Positions 27,881 through 35,999 of a stretch of 64,000 bases of DNA are shown here, in pieces. The notes beneath the pieces were generated by a model. The model was not told the origin of the DNA. It searched no databases and was given only the letters and a program-made list of their open reading frames with translations. The stretch covers positions 186,001 to 250,000 of the forward strand of contig NZ_PVTG01000002.1 in NCBI RefSeq assembly GCF_003002915.1. The letters are read 5' to 3'. The translations under genes were made by a program, and so were the position numbers. The DNA is from Geodermatophilus tzadiensis. Lineage in GTDB: Bacteria; Actinomycetota; Actinomycetes; Mycobacteriales; Geodermatophilaceae. How positions within the stretch are numbered: the stretch's first letter is position 1; each line of letters starts with the position of its first letter.

Positions 27881-28882
27881 TCAGCCGACGACGAGGTGGG
27901 TGACCAGGTAGGCCAGCGCGGCGACGGCACCCGCGGCCGGCAGGGTCACCACCCAGGCGACGACGATGTTGCCGGCCACGCCCCAGCGCACCGCCGACAG
28001 CCGCCGGGTGGACCCGACGCCCATGATCGACGTCGTCGTGATGTGCGTGGTGGAGACCGGGACCGCGAACACCGTGGCGGTGGTGACCATGACGCCGGAG
28101 GCGACCGTCTGGGCGGCGAACCCGCCGGCCGGGGTCAGCTGGATGATCCGCCGGCCCAGTGTGCGCATGATGCGGAACCCGCCGGCGTAGGTGCCCGCGC
28201 TGATCGCCAGGGCCGCGGCGAGCACCACCCACAGCGGCACCTCGAAGGTGTCGATCTCGCCGGCGGTGAACAGCGCGAGCGTGATGATGCCCATCGTCTT
28301 CTGCGCGTCCTGCAGCCCGTGACCGAGGGCCATGGTCGCCGAGCTGGCGATCTGCGCGTAGCGGAAGCCGCGGTTGGCGCGGGTGACGTTGGCCGAGCGG
28401 AAGGTCCAGAGGATGAGCAGCATGAACAGGTAGCCCAGCGCGAAGCCGACCAGCGGCGAGAGCACCATCGGGACGACGACCTTGTCGACGACGCCGCCCC
28501 ACTGCACGGTGTGGGCCGCCGCCAGCGCCGCGCCCACCAGTCCGCCGATCAGCGCGTGCGACGACGACGAGGGCAACCCGAAGTACCAGGTGATCAGGTT
28601 CCAGGTGATCGCCCCGATGAGCGCGGCGAAGACGATCTCCAGGCCGCCGCCGCCCTCGGGCGGGTCGATGATCCCGGCGCCGACGGTCTTGGCCACCTCG
28701 GTCGACAGCAGCGCACCGACCAGGTTCATCACCGCCGCCAGGGCCAGGGCGACGCGCGGCGTGAGCGCCTTGGTCGAGACGGCGACGGCGATGGCGTTGG
28801 CGGCGTCGTGGAAGCCGTTGGTGTAGTCGAAGGCCAGTGCGACGGCGACGATGACGACCAGCGCGACGAAGGCCGCGTCCAT
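27881..28882 (-). CDS. pit: Low-affinity inorganic phosphate transporter, PiT family
   Basis: A 333-residue PiT-family phosphate:cation symporter with ten or so membrane helices. The duplicated signature is present: FDYTNGFHDAANAIAVAVST near residue 18 and GHGLQDAQKTMGIITLAL near 190. Other conserved loops are FGLPSSSSHALIGGL and VPVSTTHITTTSIMGVG. The upstream gene, on the same strand 6 bases away, encodes the DUF47/PhoU-like partner that usually accompanies Pit. The product imports metal-phosphate across the membrane. Confidence 0.95.
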   Translation of the reverse strand: MDAAFVALVVIVAVALAFDYTNGFHDAANAIAVAVSTKALTPRVALALAAVMNLVGALLSTEVAKTVGAGIIDPPEGGGGLEIVFAALIGAITWNLITWYFGLPSSSSHALIGGLVGAALAAAHTVQWGGVVDKVVVPMVLSPLVGFALGYLFMLLILWTFRSANVTRANRGFRYAQIASSATMALGHGLQDAQKTMGIITLALFTAGEIDTFEVPLWVVLAAALAISAGTYAGGFRIMRTLGRRIIQLTPAGGFAAQTVASGVMVTTATVFAVPVSTTHITTTSIMGVGSTRRLSAVRWGVAGNIVVAWVVTLPAAGAVAALAYLVTHLVVG

Positions 28883-28888
28883 GCCGGG

Positions 28889-29506
28889 TCAGGACTCCTT
28901 GACCGAGATCGTCTCGACCACGTTGGCCACGTGCTCGAAGGCGTCGGCGGCCTCCTCGAGCTGGTCGGCCACCTCCTTGAGCTTGAGGATCTCCAGTGCG
29001 TCGAACTCGCCGCTGTAGAGACGCGAGAGCAGCCGCCGGTAGAGCTTGTCGGCCTCGTTCTCGATGCGGTTGACCTCGATCCAGTACTCGGAGAGGTCCT
29101 TGAGGGTGCGCAGCCGGGGCATCGCCTCGGCGGTGGTCTGCGCGGCGCGCTGCAGCAGGGCCGTCTGCTGGCTCATCTCGGCCGGCAGGGTGCCCAGGCC
29201 GGTGAGGACCACCAGGTCGGCCGCGGCCTCGACGAAGTCCATGACGTCGTCGAGGTCGCTGGCCAGGTTGTAGATGTCCTCCCGGTCGAACGGCGTCACG
29301 AAGCTGGAGTTCAGCTGCCGGAAGATCGCGTGCGTGGACTGGTCGCCGACGTGCTCGAGCTCCCGCAGCCGCGCCGCCAGCTCGTCGCGCCGGGCGTGGT
29401 CGTGGATGAACTCGCTCAGGACGTCGGTGGCGGTCACCAGGTTCTCCGCCGAGGCGGTGAACAGCGGGTAGAAGCTCTGGTCCTTGGGGGTCAGGCTGAA
29501 GGGCAC
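28889..29506 (-). CDS. DUF47 (PhoU-like) Pit accessory protein
   Basis: A 205-residue all-helical protein of the DUF47 family, which resembles PhoU and regulates or assembles Pit. FSLTPKDQSFYPLFTASAENL is the standard start, then ELEHVGDQSTHAIFRQLNSSFVTPFDREDIYNLASDLDDVMDF in the first bundle and EVNRIENEADKLYRRLLSRLY in the second; the E/D-rich helices bind metal in PhoU relatives. GTG 29506 (GGAG 7 bases upstream) is chosen over 29545 because the family begins there. First gene of the pit operon. Confidence 0.93.
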   Translation of the reverse strand: MPFSLTPKDQSFYPLFTASAENLVTATDVLSEFIHDHARRDELAARLRELEHVGDQSTHAIFRQLNSSFVTPFDREDIYNLASDLDDVMDFVEAAADLVVLTGLGTLPAEMSQQTALLQRAAQTTAEAMPRLRTLKDLSEYWIEVNRIENEADKLYRRLLSRLYSGEFDALEILKLKEVADQLEEAADAFEHVANVVETISVKES

Positions 29507-29588
29507 ACGAGGCTCCGGGTCGGCTGGCTGGGTGCGGTCGCCCACCGCCGGGGCGGTCGTGCGTCCGTCGAGCAGCGTAGGTACCCCT

Positions 29589-30170
29589 TCACCGGTGGTT
29601 CAGCTCCCGGTTCCCCGTGCGGGCTCCGGTGCCCGTCGCGCCCGCCGCCGCACCGAGCGCCTCGACGAGGTCGGCGCGGGCGCGCGCCACCCGGGAGCGG
29701 ATGGTCCCCACCGGGCAGCCGGCCACCTCGGCGGCCTCCGCGTAGGACAGCCCCAGCAGCTGGGTGAGCGCGAAGGCCTCGCGGCGCTCGGGGTCCAGCC
29801 GGGCGAGCAGGTCGGTGACGGCGGCGCCCTCGCCCACCCGGTCGGCGCCGTCGGCGCGGCCCAGGGCCTCCAGGTCGGCGTCGTCCCGGACCAGGGTCAG
29901 CCGGCGCCGGCGGCGCGACCGGACGGCGTCGGCGCACACCCGCCGGGCGATGGACAGCAGCCAGGTGCGCAGCGAGGAGCGGCCCGCGAAGCGGTGCAGC
30001 GAGGCGAACGCCCGCGCGTACGTCTCCTGGGTGAGGTCGTCGGCCGACTGGCGGTCGCCGAGCGCGGCGCACAGCCGCCACACGTCGGACTGGGTGGCCC
30101 GGACGAGGGTGGCGGCGGCCAGCGGGTCGCCGTCGACGGCCGCCGCCGCGGCGCGTTCCAGCTCGTCCAC
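29589..30170 (-). CDS. sigC: ECF sigma factor, SigC type
   Basis: A 193-residue ECF sigma factor close to mycobacterial SigC. Sigma region 2 contains ATQSDVWRLCAALGDRQSADDLTQETYARAF and RSSLRTWLLSIARRVCADAVRSRRRRR, and region 4 has LTQLLGLSYAEAAEVAGCPVGTIRSRVARARADLVEAL. The shared blocks with SigC are long and in the same order. GTG 30170 is preceded by GGAGG. It diverges over 68 bases from a zinc-finger anti-sigma gene heading a copper operon, so the two are likely a pair. In Mycobacterium, SigC has been linked to copper acquisition, which this context supports. Confidence 0.88.
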   Translation of the reverse strand: MDELERAAAAAVDGDPLAAATLVRATQSDVWRLCAALGDRQSADDLTQETYARAFASLHRFAGRSSLRTWLLSIARRVCADAVRSRRRRRLTLVRDDADLEALGRADGADRVGEGAAVTDLLARLDPERREAFALTQLLGLSYAEAAEVAGCPVGTIRSRVARARADLVEALGAAAGATGTGARTGNRELNHR

Positions 30171-30202
30171 GTCACCCCTCCGTCGCACGAGTCCATCCGG
30201 TC

Positions 30203-30231
30203 GGGAACCGGACGGCCCTCCGCGACGACTA
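30203..30231 (+). promoter_or_regulatory. Candidate ECF promoter for the anti-sigma/copper operon
   Basis: GGGAAC (30203-30208), 17 bases, then CGACTA (30226-30231), resembling ECF -35/-10 boxes. A start site about 7 bases later falls on the ATG at 30239, and no Shine-Dalgarno precedes that ATG, so a leaderless transcript is predicted. Autoregulation by the SigC-like factor is inferred. Confidence 0.4.
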
Positions 30232-30238
30232 CTGCTGT

Positions 30239-30886
30239 ATGCAGTGTGCACCGTTCCGCGAAGCGGCCTCGGCGCGACTCGACGGCGAGCCGCTGGGCAT
30301 CCCCGCCGCCGACCTCGACCGGCACCTGGCCGCGTGCCCCGACTGCGCCGGCTGGGCGGCCGCCGCCGGGCAGGTCACCCGCCGGGCGCGGCTGGCGGCG
30401 GCGCCGGAGGTGCCCGATCTCACAGCTGCCGTGCTGGCCGCCCTGCCGCGCTCGCTCCCGGGCGCGGCCGCCGCCGCGCGCGCCCGGCTGGTCCGGACGG
30501 CGCTGCGGCTGGCGCTGCTGGCCGCGGCCGTCGCGCAGGCGGGGCTGGCGCTGCCCTCGCTGGTCACCGGCACCGCGGCGATGAGCGCCCCGGTGCACGT
30601 GGCGCACGAGACCGGCGCCTGGAACCTCGCCGCCGCGGCCGCCTTCCTCGCCGTCGCCGCCGCACCGCGGCTGGCTGCCGGCGCGCTGCCGTTCCTCGCC
30701 ACGTTCACCGTGCTGCTCACCGTCACCACCGTCCGCGACCTGCAGGCCGGGCACGTGCACGCCGACCGCGCCGCCGCCCACCTCCTGCTGCTGGCCGGGG
30801 TGCTGCTCATCGCGGCCGTCGCCTGGCGGCAGCGCCCCCGCCGCCGGACCTCCGCGGTGCTCGGCGGCGAGCGGGTGGTCGCGTGA
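30239..30886 (+). CDS. Zinc-finger (zf-HC2) transmembrane anti-sigma factor
   Basis: A 215-residue protein with an N-terminal zinc-binding anti-sigma domain (Cys3, then His29-x3-Cys33-x2-Cys36 in DRHLAACPDC) and about four membrane helices (roughly residues 77-100, 124-142, 148-163 and 178-197). It would hold the divergent SigC-like factor at the membrane. The helical part is larger than in RsrA-type soluble anti-sigmas. It overlaps the CopC-CopD gene (GTGA), which suggests that the signal released is related to copper. It lacks a ribosome site and is probably translated leaderless. Confidence 0.85.
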   Translation: MQCAPFREAASARLDGEPLGIPAADLDRHLAACPDCAGWAAAAGQVTRRARLAAAPEVPDLTAAVLAALPRSLPGAAAAARARLVRTALRLALLAAAVAQAGLALPSLVTGTAAMSAPVHVAHETGAWNLAAAAAFLAVAAAPRLAAGALPFLATFTVLLTVTTVRDLQAGHVHADRAAAHLLLLAGVLLIAAVAWRQRPRRRTSAVLGGERVVA

Positions 30887-32691
30887 CCGCCCTCGCCGTG
30901 CGGCGCCGTCCCGCGCTGCTGCTGCTCGTGCTGCTGGCCGGCTGGTTGGCGCTCGGCGTGGCGACCGCGGGCCCCGCCGCCGCGCACGCCGAGCTGGTGT
31001 CCACCGACCCGGGGGAGGGCGCGCGGCTCGACGCGGTGCCCGGCCAGGTCACCCTGCGGTTCACCGAGGGCGTGTCGCTGGGCGCGGGCTACGCGCGCGT
31101 GCTCGGCGCGGGCGGCGAGCGGGTGGACACCGGGGCGCCCCGCGTGGACGGCGACACGGTCACCGTGCCCCTGCGCGGCGACCTGCCCGACACCAGCTAC
31201 GTGGTCACCTACCGGATCGTCTCGGCCGACTCGCACCCGGTCAGCGGCGCCTTCGCGTTCGTCGTCGGCGACGGCGAGCTGGCCGACGCGGGCGCCGTCG
31301 CCGGGGACCCCGCCGTCGACCCGGTGGTGGCCGTGGCGCTGCCGGCGGCGCGCACCCTCGGGTTCGCCGGGCTGGCCGTCGGCCTGGGCGTCCCGGCGTT
31401 CCTGGCGCTGTGCTGGCCGGCCGGGTGGGCCTCGACGCGCGTGCGCCGGCTGACCACCGCCGGCCTGGGTGCCGTCGCCGCCGGCGCGGTGCTCACCTTC
31501 CTCCTCCAGGGTCCCTACGCCGACGGCGCCGGGCTCGGCTCGGTGCTCGACCCGGCGCTGCTGGCCGCCACCGGCTCCTCCTCGTTCGGGCTGACCACGC
31601 TCGGCCGCGGGCTGCTGGCCCTGCTGCTGGCCGGCCTGCTCGTGCCGCTGTGGCACCGGGCGGCGCCGCCGCAGCCGCAGGAGGCGGCCGGCCTGGCCGT
31701 GGTGGCCGGCGGGGTCGTGCTCACCACCGCCGCCGTCGGCCACCCGGTCGCCGGGGCCCTGCCGGTGTTCGCCACCGCCGTCACCGCCGTGCACGTCGCG
31801 GCCATGGCCCTGTGGCTGGGCGGGCTGGCCGCGCTGATGGCCGGCCTGGTCCGGCCCGGCGCCGACGCCGGCGAGCTGGCCGGCGCGCTGCCGCGCTGGT
31901 CGCGGGTCGCCTCGGGGGCGGTGGCCGCGCTCGTGGTCACCGGCGTCGTCCAGTCGGTGCGCGAGGTCGGCTCGCCGGCGGCCCTGGTGTCGACGACGTA
32001 CGGCTGGCTGCTGCTGGCCAAGCTCGCGCTGGTGCTGCTCCTGCTGGCCGCCGCCGGGGTCTCCCGCGTGTGGGTGCAGCAGCACCTCGGCGTCGCCCGG
32101 CCGCGCCCCGGCGGACGCCGCCGGGTGACCGCGCACGCGTTCGCCGCGACCGCCCCGGGCGACGGCCCCGGGAGCGAGGACGGGAGCGCCGTGGCCGCGG
32201 CCCGGGAGCGGGCGGCCGTCCAGGCGCGCGGCGCGGTGGAGGACGTCGCGCCGCTGCGCCGCTCGGTGCTGGTGGAGGCCGCCGTCGCCGCCGTCGTCCT
32301 GGCGCTGTCGGCGGTGCTGGTCGGCACGCCGCCTGCGCGGGCGACGCTGGCCGAGCCGGTCGACGTCACACTCCCGCTGCAGTCGGCGGCGGGGGAGTCC
32401 GGCAGCGTCCAGCTCTCGGTCGACCCCGCCCGGCCCGGCGCCAACACGCTGCACCTGTACCTCTTCGACGACGCCGGCCGCCTCGCCCAGCCCGAGGACC
32501 TGCGGGTGACGCTCACCGAGGCCGAGCAGGAGATCGGCCCGCTCGAGGTCGACCTCGAGCCCGCCGGCCCCGGCCACTGGGTGGCCGACGGGATGAGCAT
32601 CCCGGGCGCCGGCACCTGGACCCTCGCGGTCAGCGTCCGCCTGGACGAGTTCACCGCGACCACCGCCAGCACCGACTTCCCGGTGCGCTGA
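30883..32691 (+). CDS. CopC-CopD fusion copper-handling protein
   Basis: A 602-residue fusion. After a signal peptide (cleaved near AAA-HAELVS, leaving His as the new N-terminus) the CopC domain spans about residues 29-125, with HAELVSTDPGEGARL and SADSHPVSGAFAFVVGDGEL. CopD-like membrane helices follow (about 150-400) with the conserved VTAVHVAAMALWLGGLAAL. A long cytosolic or periplasmic linker with RRVTAHAFAATAPG and a last helix leads to a C-terminal beta domain (about 490-602) like a second YtkA/CopC-type fold. It imports or delivers copper at the cell surface. GTGA overlap with the anti-sigma gene. Confidence 0.9.
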   Translation: MTALAVRRRPALLLLVLLAGWLALGVATAGPAAAHAELVSTDPGEGARLDAVPGQVTLRFTEGVSLGAGYARVLGAGGERVDTGAPRVDGDTVTVPLRGDLPDTSYVVTYRIVSADSHPVSGAFAFVVGDGELADAGAVAGDPAVDPVVAVALPAARTLGFAGLAVGLGVPAFLALCWPAGWASTRVRRLTTAGLGAVAAGAVLTFLLQGPYADGAGLGSVLDPALLAATGSSSFGLTTLGRGLLALLLAGLLVPLWHRAAPPQPQEAAGLAVVAGGVVLTTAAVGHPVAGALPVFATAVTAVHVAAMALWLGGLAALMAGLVRPGADAGELAGALPRWSRVASGAVAALVVTGVVQSVREVGSPAALVSTTYGWLLLAKLALVLLLLAAAGVSRVWVQQHLGVARPRPGGRRRVTAHAFAATAPGDGPGSEDGSAVAAARERAAVQARGAVEDVAPLRRSVLVEAAVAAVVLALSAVLVGTPPARATLAEPVDVTLPLQSAAGESGSVQLSVDPARPGANTLHLYLFDDAGRLAQPEDLRVTLTEAEQEIGPLEVDLEPAGPGHWVADGMSIPGAGTWTLAVSVRLDEFTATTASTDFPVR

Positions 32692-32704
32692 GAGAAGGAG
32701 AACC

Positions 32705-33454
32705 GTGTCCCTCACCGTCCTGCGACCGCTGGCCCGCGCCGGCGTCGTCCTGGCCGCCGTGCTCGCCGCCCTGGTCGCGTCCGTCGTGGTCGCGAGCAGC
32801 GCGTCGGCGCACGTGACGGTCTCGTCGGCCGACGCGGCCGCCGGCGGCTACGGGAAGCTGGTCTTCCGGGTGCCCAACGAGAGCGACACCGCCAGCACCG
32901 TCGCGCTGCGCATCTCGATCCCCCCGGACGCCGCGATGGCCTCGGTGCAGACCCAGCCGCTGCCCGGCTGGACGGTGTCGACGACCTCGGCGACGCTCGA
33001 CGAGCCGGTGACCGTGCACGGGCAGGAGATCACCGACCACGTGTCGGTGGTGGAGTTCCGCGCCGACGCCGGCGGCGGCATCGCGCCAGGCCAGTTCCAG
33101 GAGTTCGCGCTCTCGGGCGGCCCCTTCCCCGACGCCGACCGGCTGAGCTACCCCGTGGTGCAGACCTACAGCGACGGCACGGAGTCGGCCTGGATCGAGC
33201 CGACCGTCGACGGCGAGGCCGAGCCGGAGAGCCCCGCCCCGGTGCTGTCGCTGACCGCCGCGGCCGACGGCGCCACGGCCACCGCGACGGGCACCGCCAC
33301 GGACACCGCCGCGGCCGACGGGCACGGACACGGCGGCGAGACCAGCAACGAGCCGGCCGGCCTGGCGCTGTTCCTGTCCCTGCTGGCCCTGGCCGTGGGC
33401 CTCGCGGGCGTCGTCCTCGGCTACCGCGCCGGCCGACGTACCGTGTCCTCGTGA
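32705..33454 (+). CDS. YcnI-family copper-binding protein (DUF1775)
   Basis: A 249-residue exported and anchored protein. The signal peptide ends at SSASA, and the mature protein starts HVTVSSADAAAGGYGKLVFRVPNES, where the N-terminal His is the copper ligand known for YcnI. The DUF1775 beta domain runs to about residue 155. A Thr/Ala linker with HGHGGE precedes a C-terminal membrane helix (about 220-240) and a short basic tail. AGAAGGAG precedes GTG 32705. Third gene of the copper operon; its stop overlaps the SCO gene. Confidence 0.92.
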   Translation: MSLTVLRPLARAGVVLAAVLAALVASVVVASSASAHVTVSSADAAAGGYGKLVFRVPNESDTASTVALRISIPPDAAMASVQTQPLPGWTVSTTSATLDEPVTVHGQEITDHVSVVEFRADAGGGIAPGQFQEFALSGGPFPDADRLSYPVVQTYSDGTESAWIEPTVDGEAEPESPAPVLSLTAAADGATATATGTATDTAAADGHGHGGETSNEPAGLALFLSLLALAVGLAGVVLGYRAGRRTVSS

Positions 33455-34116
33455 CCGCTCCCGCGCGCGGCCGGCTCGCCGCGCTGCTCCTCTCCGCCGG
33501 ACTGGTCCTGTCCGCCTGCGGCTCCGGCGAGGACACCGCCGCGGCCGACGAGGGGCACGACCACTCCGGCGGGGCGGCCGCCTCCCTGGAGGGGCCCGGC
33601 GACGAGTACGCCGGCATCGACCTGCGCGATCCCTACCAGCGGCCGTCGTTCACCCTCACCGACACGACCGGGGCGAGCTACGACTTCGCCGCGGCGACGG
33701 CGGGGCGGCCGACGCTGCTGTTCTTCGGCTACACCGACTGCCCCGACATCTGCCCGACGACGATGGCCGACGTCGCGCTCGCGCTGCGCGACGTCGACCC
33801 GGCGCTGGCCGGGCAGGTGCAGGTGGTCTTCGTCACCACCGACCCCGCCACCGACACCCCCGAGGTGCTCGCCGAGTACCTCGACCGGTTCGACGCCGAC
33901 CTGCCCACGCAGTTCGTCGGGCTGACCGGGCCCCAGGACGTCATCGACCAGGCCCAGCTCTCCGCCGGGGTCCCGCTGGCCGAGGACGCCGGGCGGCTGC
34001 ACAGCTCGCTGCTGCTGCTCTACGGGGCCGACGACCAGGCGCACGTCGCGTTCGACGCGGGCAACACCGCGCGGGACATCGCCGGCGACCTGGACGCGGT
34101 CGCCGGCGCCGCCTGA
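33451..34116 (+). CDS. SCO1/SenC-family copper chaperone lipoprotein
   Basis: A 221-residue lipoprotein with a thioredoxin-like fold. The lipobox is LSAC at residue 22-25 (acylated Cys). A His-rich spacer GHDHSGG follows. The copper site is CPDIC within GYTDCPDICPTTMADV, and a downstream His in RLHSSLLLLYG completes the CxxxC...H ligand set. SCO proteins load copper into the CuA centre of cytochrome oxidase. GTGA overlap with ycnI; fourth in the operon. Confidence 0.92.
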   Translation: MTAPARGRLAALLLSAGLVLSACGSGEDTAAADEGHDHSGGAAASLEGPGDEYAGIDLRDPYQRPSFTLTDTTGASYDFAAATAGRPTLLFFGYTDCPDICPTTMADVALALRDVDPALAGQVQVVFVTTDPATDTPEVLAEYLDRFDADLPTQFVGLTGPQDVIDQAQLSAGVPLAEDAGRLHSSLLLLYGADDQAHVAFDAGNTARDIAGDLDAVAGAA

Positions 34117-34118
34117 CC

Positions 34119-35186
34119 GTGGGCGCCGGGGCCGCGCGGCTGCTCGTCGTCCTCCTCGGGGTGCTGGCCTGGCTGGCGCTCGCGGGGCCGGCCGCGGCGC
34201 ACGTCGGCGGCGGAGCGGCCGGCAGCGACTTCGACGGCCGGGTGACCGCCGTGCAGCCGGCCGTGCCCGGCGTCAGCGTGCGGGTGCTGCAGTTCGGCGA
34301 CGAGCTCGAGCTGGTCAACACCACGGCCACCGAGGTGACCGTGCCCGGCTACTCCGACGAGCCCTACCTGCGGATCGGCCCGGACGGCGTCTGGCGCAAC
34401 GAGCACAGCCCGGCCACCTACATCAACCTCGACCGCTTCGGCCGGGTCACCCTCCCCGCCGGTGCCGACCCCGCGGCCGAGCCCGAGTGGGTGCAGGTGT
34501 CCACCGAGCCGCAGTACGTGTGGCACGACCACCGCACCCACTGGATGAGCGAGAGCCAGCTGCCGCCGGCGGTCGCGGCCGACCCGACGCGGGGACACAC
34601 CGTCTTCGAGTGGACCGTGCCGATGGCCCACGGGACGACGCCGGTGACCGTGCGGGGCGTGCTCACCTGGAGCCCGCCGCCGGCGCCCGCGCTCACCTGG
34701 ACGCTGCACCTCGCGCTGTTCGCCGCCGTCGCCGCCACCGGCCTGCTGGCGCGCACGCCGCGGGCGCTGGCGGTGGCGCTGGCCGTCGGCGGGACCGCGG
34801 CGCTGTGGCACGCCGCGAGCACACCCGAGCCGCCGGCCACGGTCTCCTCGCACGCGGCGGCACTGGTGTCGGCGCTGCTGCCGGCGGCGACCGCGGCCGC
34901 GGTCGCGGCGGCGGGCGTCGTCGCCGCCCGCCGCGGCCGGGGGGTCGTGGCCGGCCTGCTCGCGGTCGTCCTGGGCTGGCTGCTGCTGGTGCAGGGCCTG
35001 CCCGACGTCGACGTGCTGTGGAGCGCCCACGTGCTCAGCGGCGGGCCGGCCCCGGCGGCCCGCCTGGCCGTCGGCGTCCTGGTGGCCGGGGGAGCGGGCC
35101 TGGTCGTCGGCGGGCTGGCCGCGGCGCGCCGCTTCCGCGACCCCGAGCGCGCCCGGCCGACCCCCGAGCCCCTGCCCGTCTCCTAG
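34119..35186 (+). CDS. Membrane protein with His-rich extracytoplasmic domain, copper-operon partner
   Basis: A 355-residue protein: signal peptide (to AAAHVGGG), an extracytoplasmic domain of about 170 residues with YVWHDHRTHWMSESQLPP near residue 127 (three His and a Trp in a cluster, a likely metal site), then about five membrane helices. Homologous proteins occur beside copper genes in actinobacteria, but I know no biochemical role. It begins 2 bases after the SCO stop and ends with its stop directly against the convergent nucleotidyltransferase stop (zero spacing). Confidence 0.7.
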   Translation: MGAGAARLLVVLLGVLAWLALAGPAAAHVGGGAAGSDFDGRVTAVQPAVPGVSVRVLQFGDELELVNTTATEVTVPGYSDEPYLRIGPDGVWRNEHSPATYINLDRFGRVTLPAGADPAAEPEWVQVSTEPQYVWHDHRTHWMSESQLPPAVAADPTRGHTVFEWTVPMAHGTTPVTVRGVLTWSPPPAPALTWTLHLALFAAVAATGLLARTPRALAVALAVGGTAALWHAASTPEPPATVSSHAAALVSALLPAATAAAVAAAGVVAARRGRGVVAGLLAVVLGWLLLVQGLPDVDVLWSAHVLSGGPAPAARLAVGVLVAGGAGLVVGGLAAARRFRDPERARPTPEPLPVS

Positions 35187-35999
35187 TCAGTCGGTGCCGT
35201 TGGGCACCGTGTGCAGGCGCGGGGCGCCGGCCAGCAGGGCGTTGGCCCGGTCGAGGTCGGCCTCGAAGTCGACCTCGACGGCGGTCCACCGGGAGATGTC
35301 CAGCGGCCGGAACCGCAGGCCGGCGTCGGCGATCGCCGTCTCCATGCCGCGCTCGAAGTAGTCCTGGTCGCCGCAGGCCTCGAGGTGCTCGACGAGGACG
35401 GCCTTGTCCTCCGACGAGACGTAGTTGATGCCCACCGCCTCGCCGAGGCCGCCGGTCACCGTCTTGGACAGCCCGGCGACGTAGCCGTCGGCGTCGAGGG
35501 TGTACTTGACCTCCTCGTCGGCGACGGTGGAGGTGTCCACGCAGACGAAGCTCTCGTCGGCGGCCAGCGCGGGCAGCACCGACTCGAGCACGGCGGCGTC
35601 GAAGACCACGTCGCCGTTGAGCCACAGCACCCCGCCCGCGCGCGTCGTCCGCAGACCGCGCAGCAGGCTCTTGGAGGTGTTGGTCCGCGCGAAGTGCGGG
35701 TTGTAGGCGAAGCGCAGGTCGGGCGCGGCCTGCATGAGCAGCTCGCACTGGAAGCCGACCACGGCGGTGACGTCGACGTCGGGGCCGAGCACCTCCGCCA
35801 GGGTGTCGAGCTGGCGGTGCAGGATGCTGCGGCCGTCGAGCAGCGGGGTCAGCGGCTTGGGCAGCGGGCGGCCCAGGCGGGTGCCCATGCCGGCGGCCAG
35901 GACGACGACCTGCACGGGGAGCGGCTGTCGGCGAGCGGCCTTGCGGCCGGCTGTCCGGGTCTGCAGCCCGGTGGTCGACACGAGGTCAGCGATGCGCAC
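35187..35999 (-). CDS. Nucleotidyltransferase (sugar/alditol-phosphate cytidylyltransferase-like)
   Basis: A 270-residue NTP-transferase with a 30-residue basic N-terminus. The nucleotide-binding signature is VVLAAGMGTRLGRPLPKPLTPLLDGRS (about 31-57), with WLNGDVVFD as the metal-binding Asp motif and VEVDFEADLDRANALL closing the fold. It resembles LicC-type phosphocholine and alditol-phosphate cytidylyltransferases. GAGGAGGGG precedes GTG 35999, which lies inside the 3' end of the upstream TagF-like gene (14-base overlap). It is the last gene of the four-gene operon and probably makes the activated donor. Confidence 0.85.
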   Translation of the reverse strand: MRIADLVSTTGLQTRTAGRKAARRQPLPVQVVVLAAGMGTRLGRPLPKPLTPLLDGRSILHRQLDTLAEVLGPDVDVTAVVGFQCELLMQAAPDLRFAYNPHFARTNTSKSLLRGLRTTRAGGVLWLNGDVVFDAAVLESVLPALAADESFVCVDTSTVADEEVKYTLDADGYVAGLSKTVTGGLGEAVGINYVSSEDKAVLVEHLEACGDQDYFERGMETAIADAGLRFRPLDISRWTAVEVDFEADLDRANALLAGAPRLHTVPNGTD

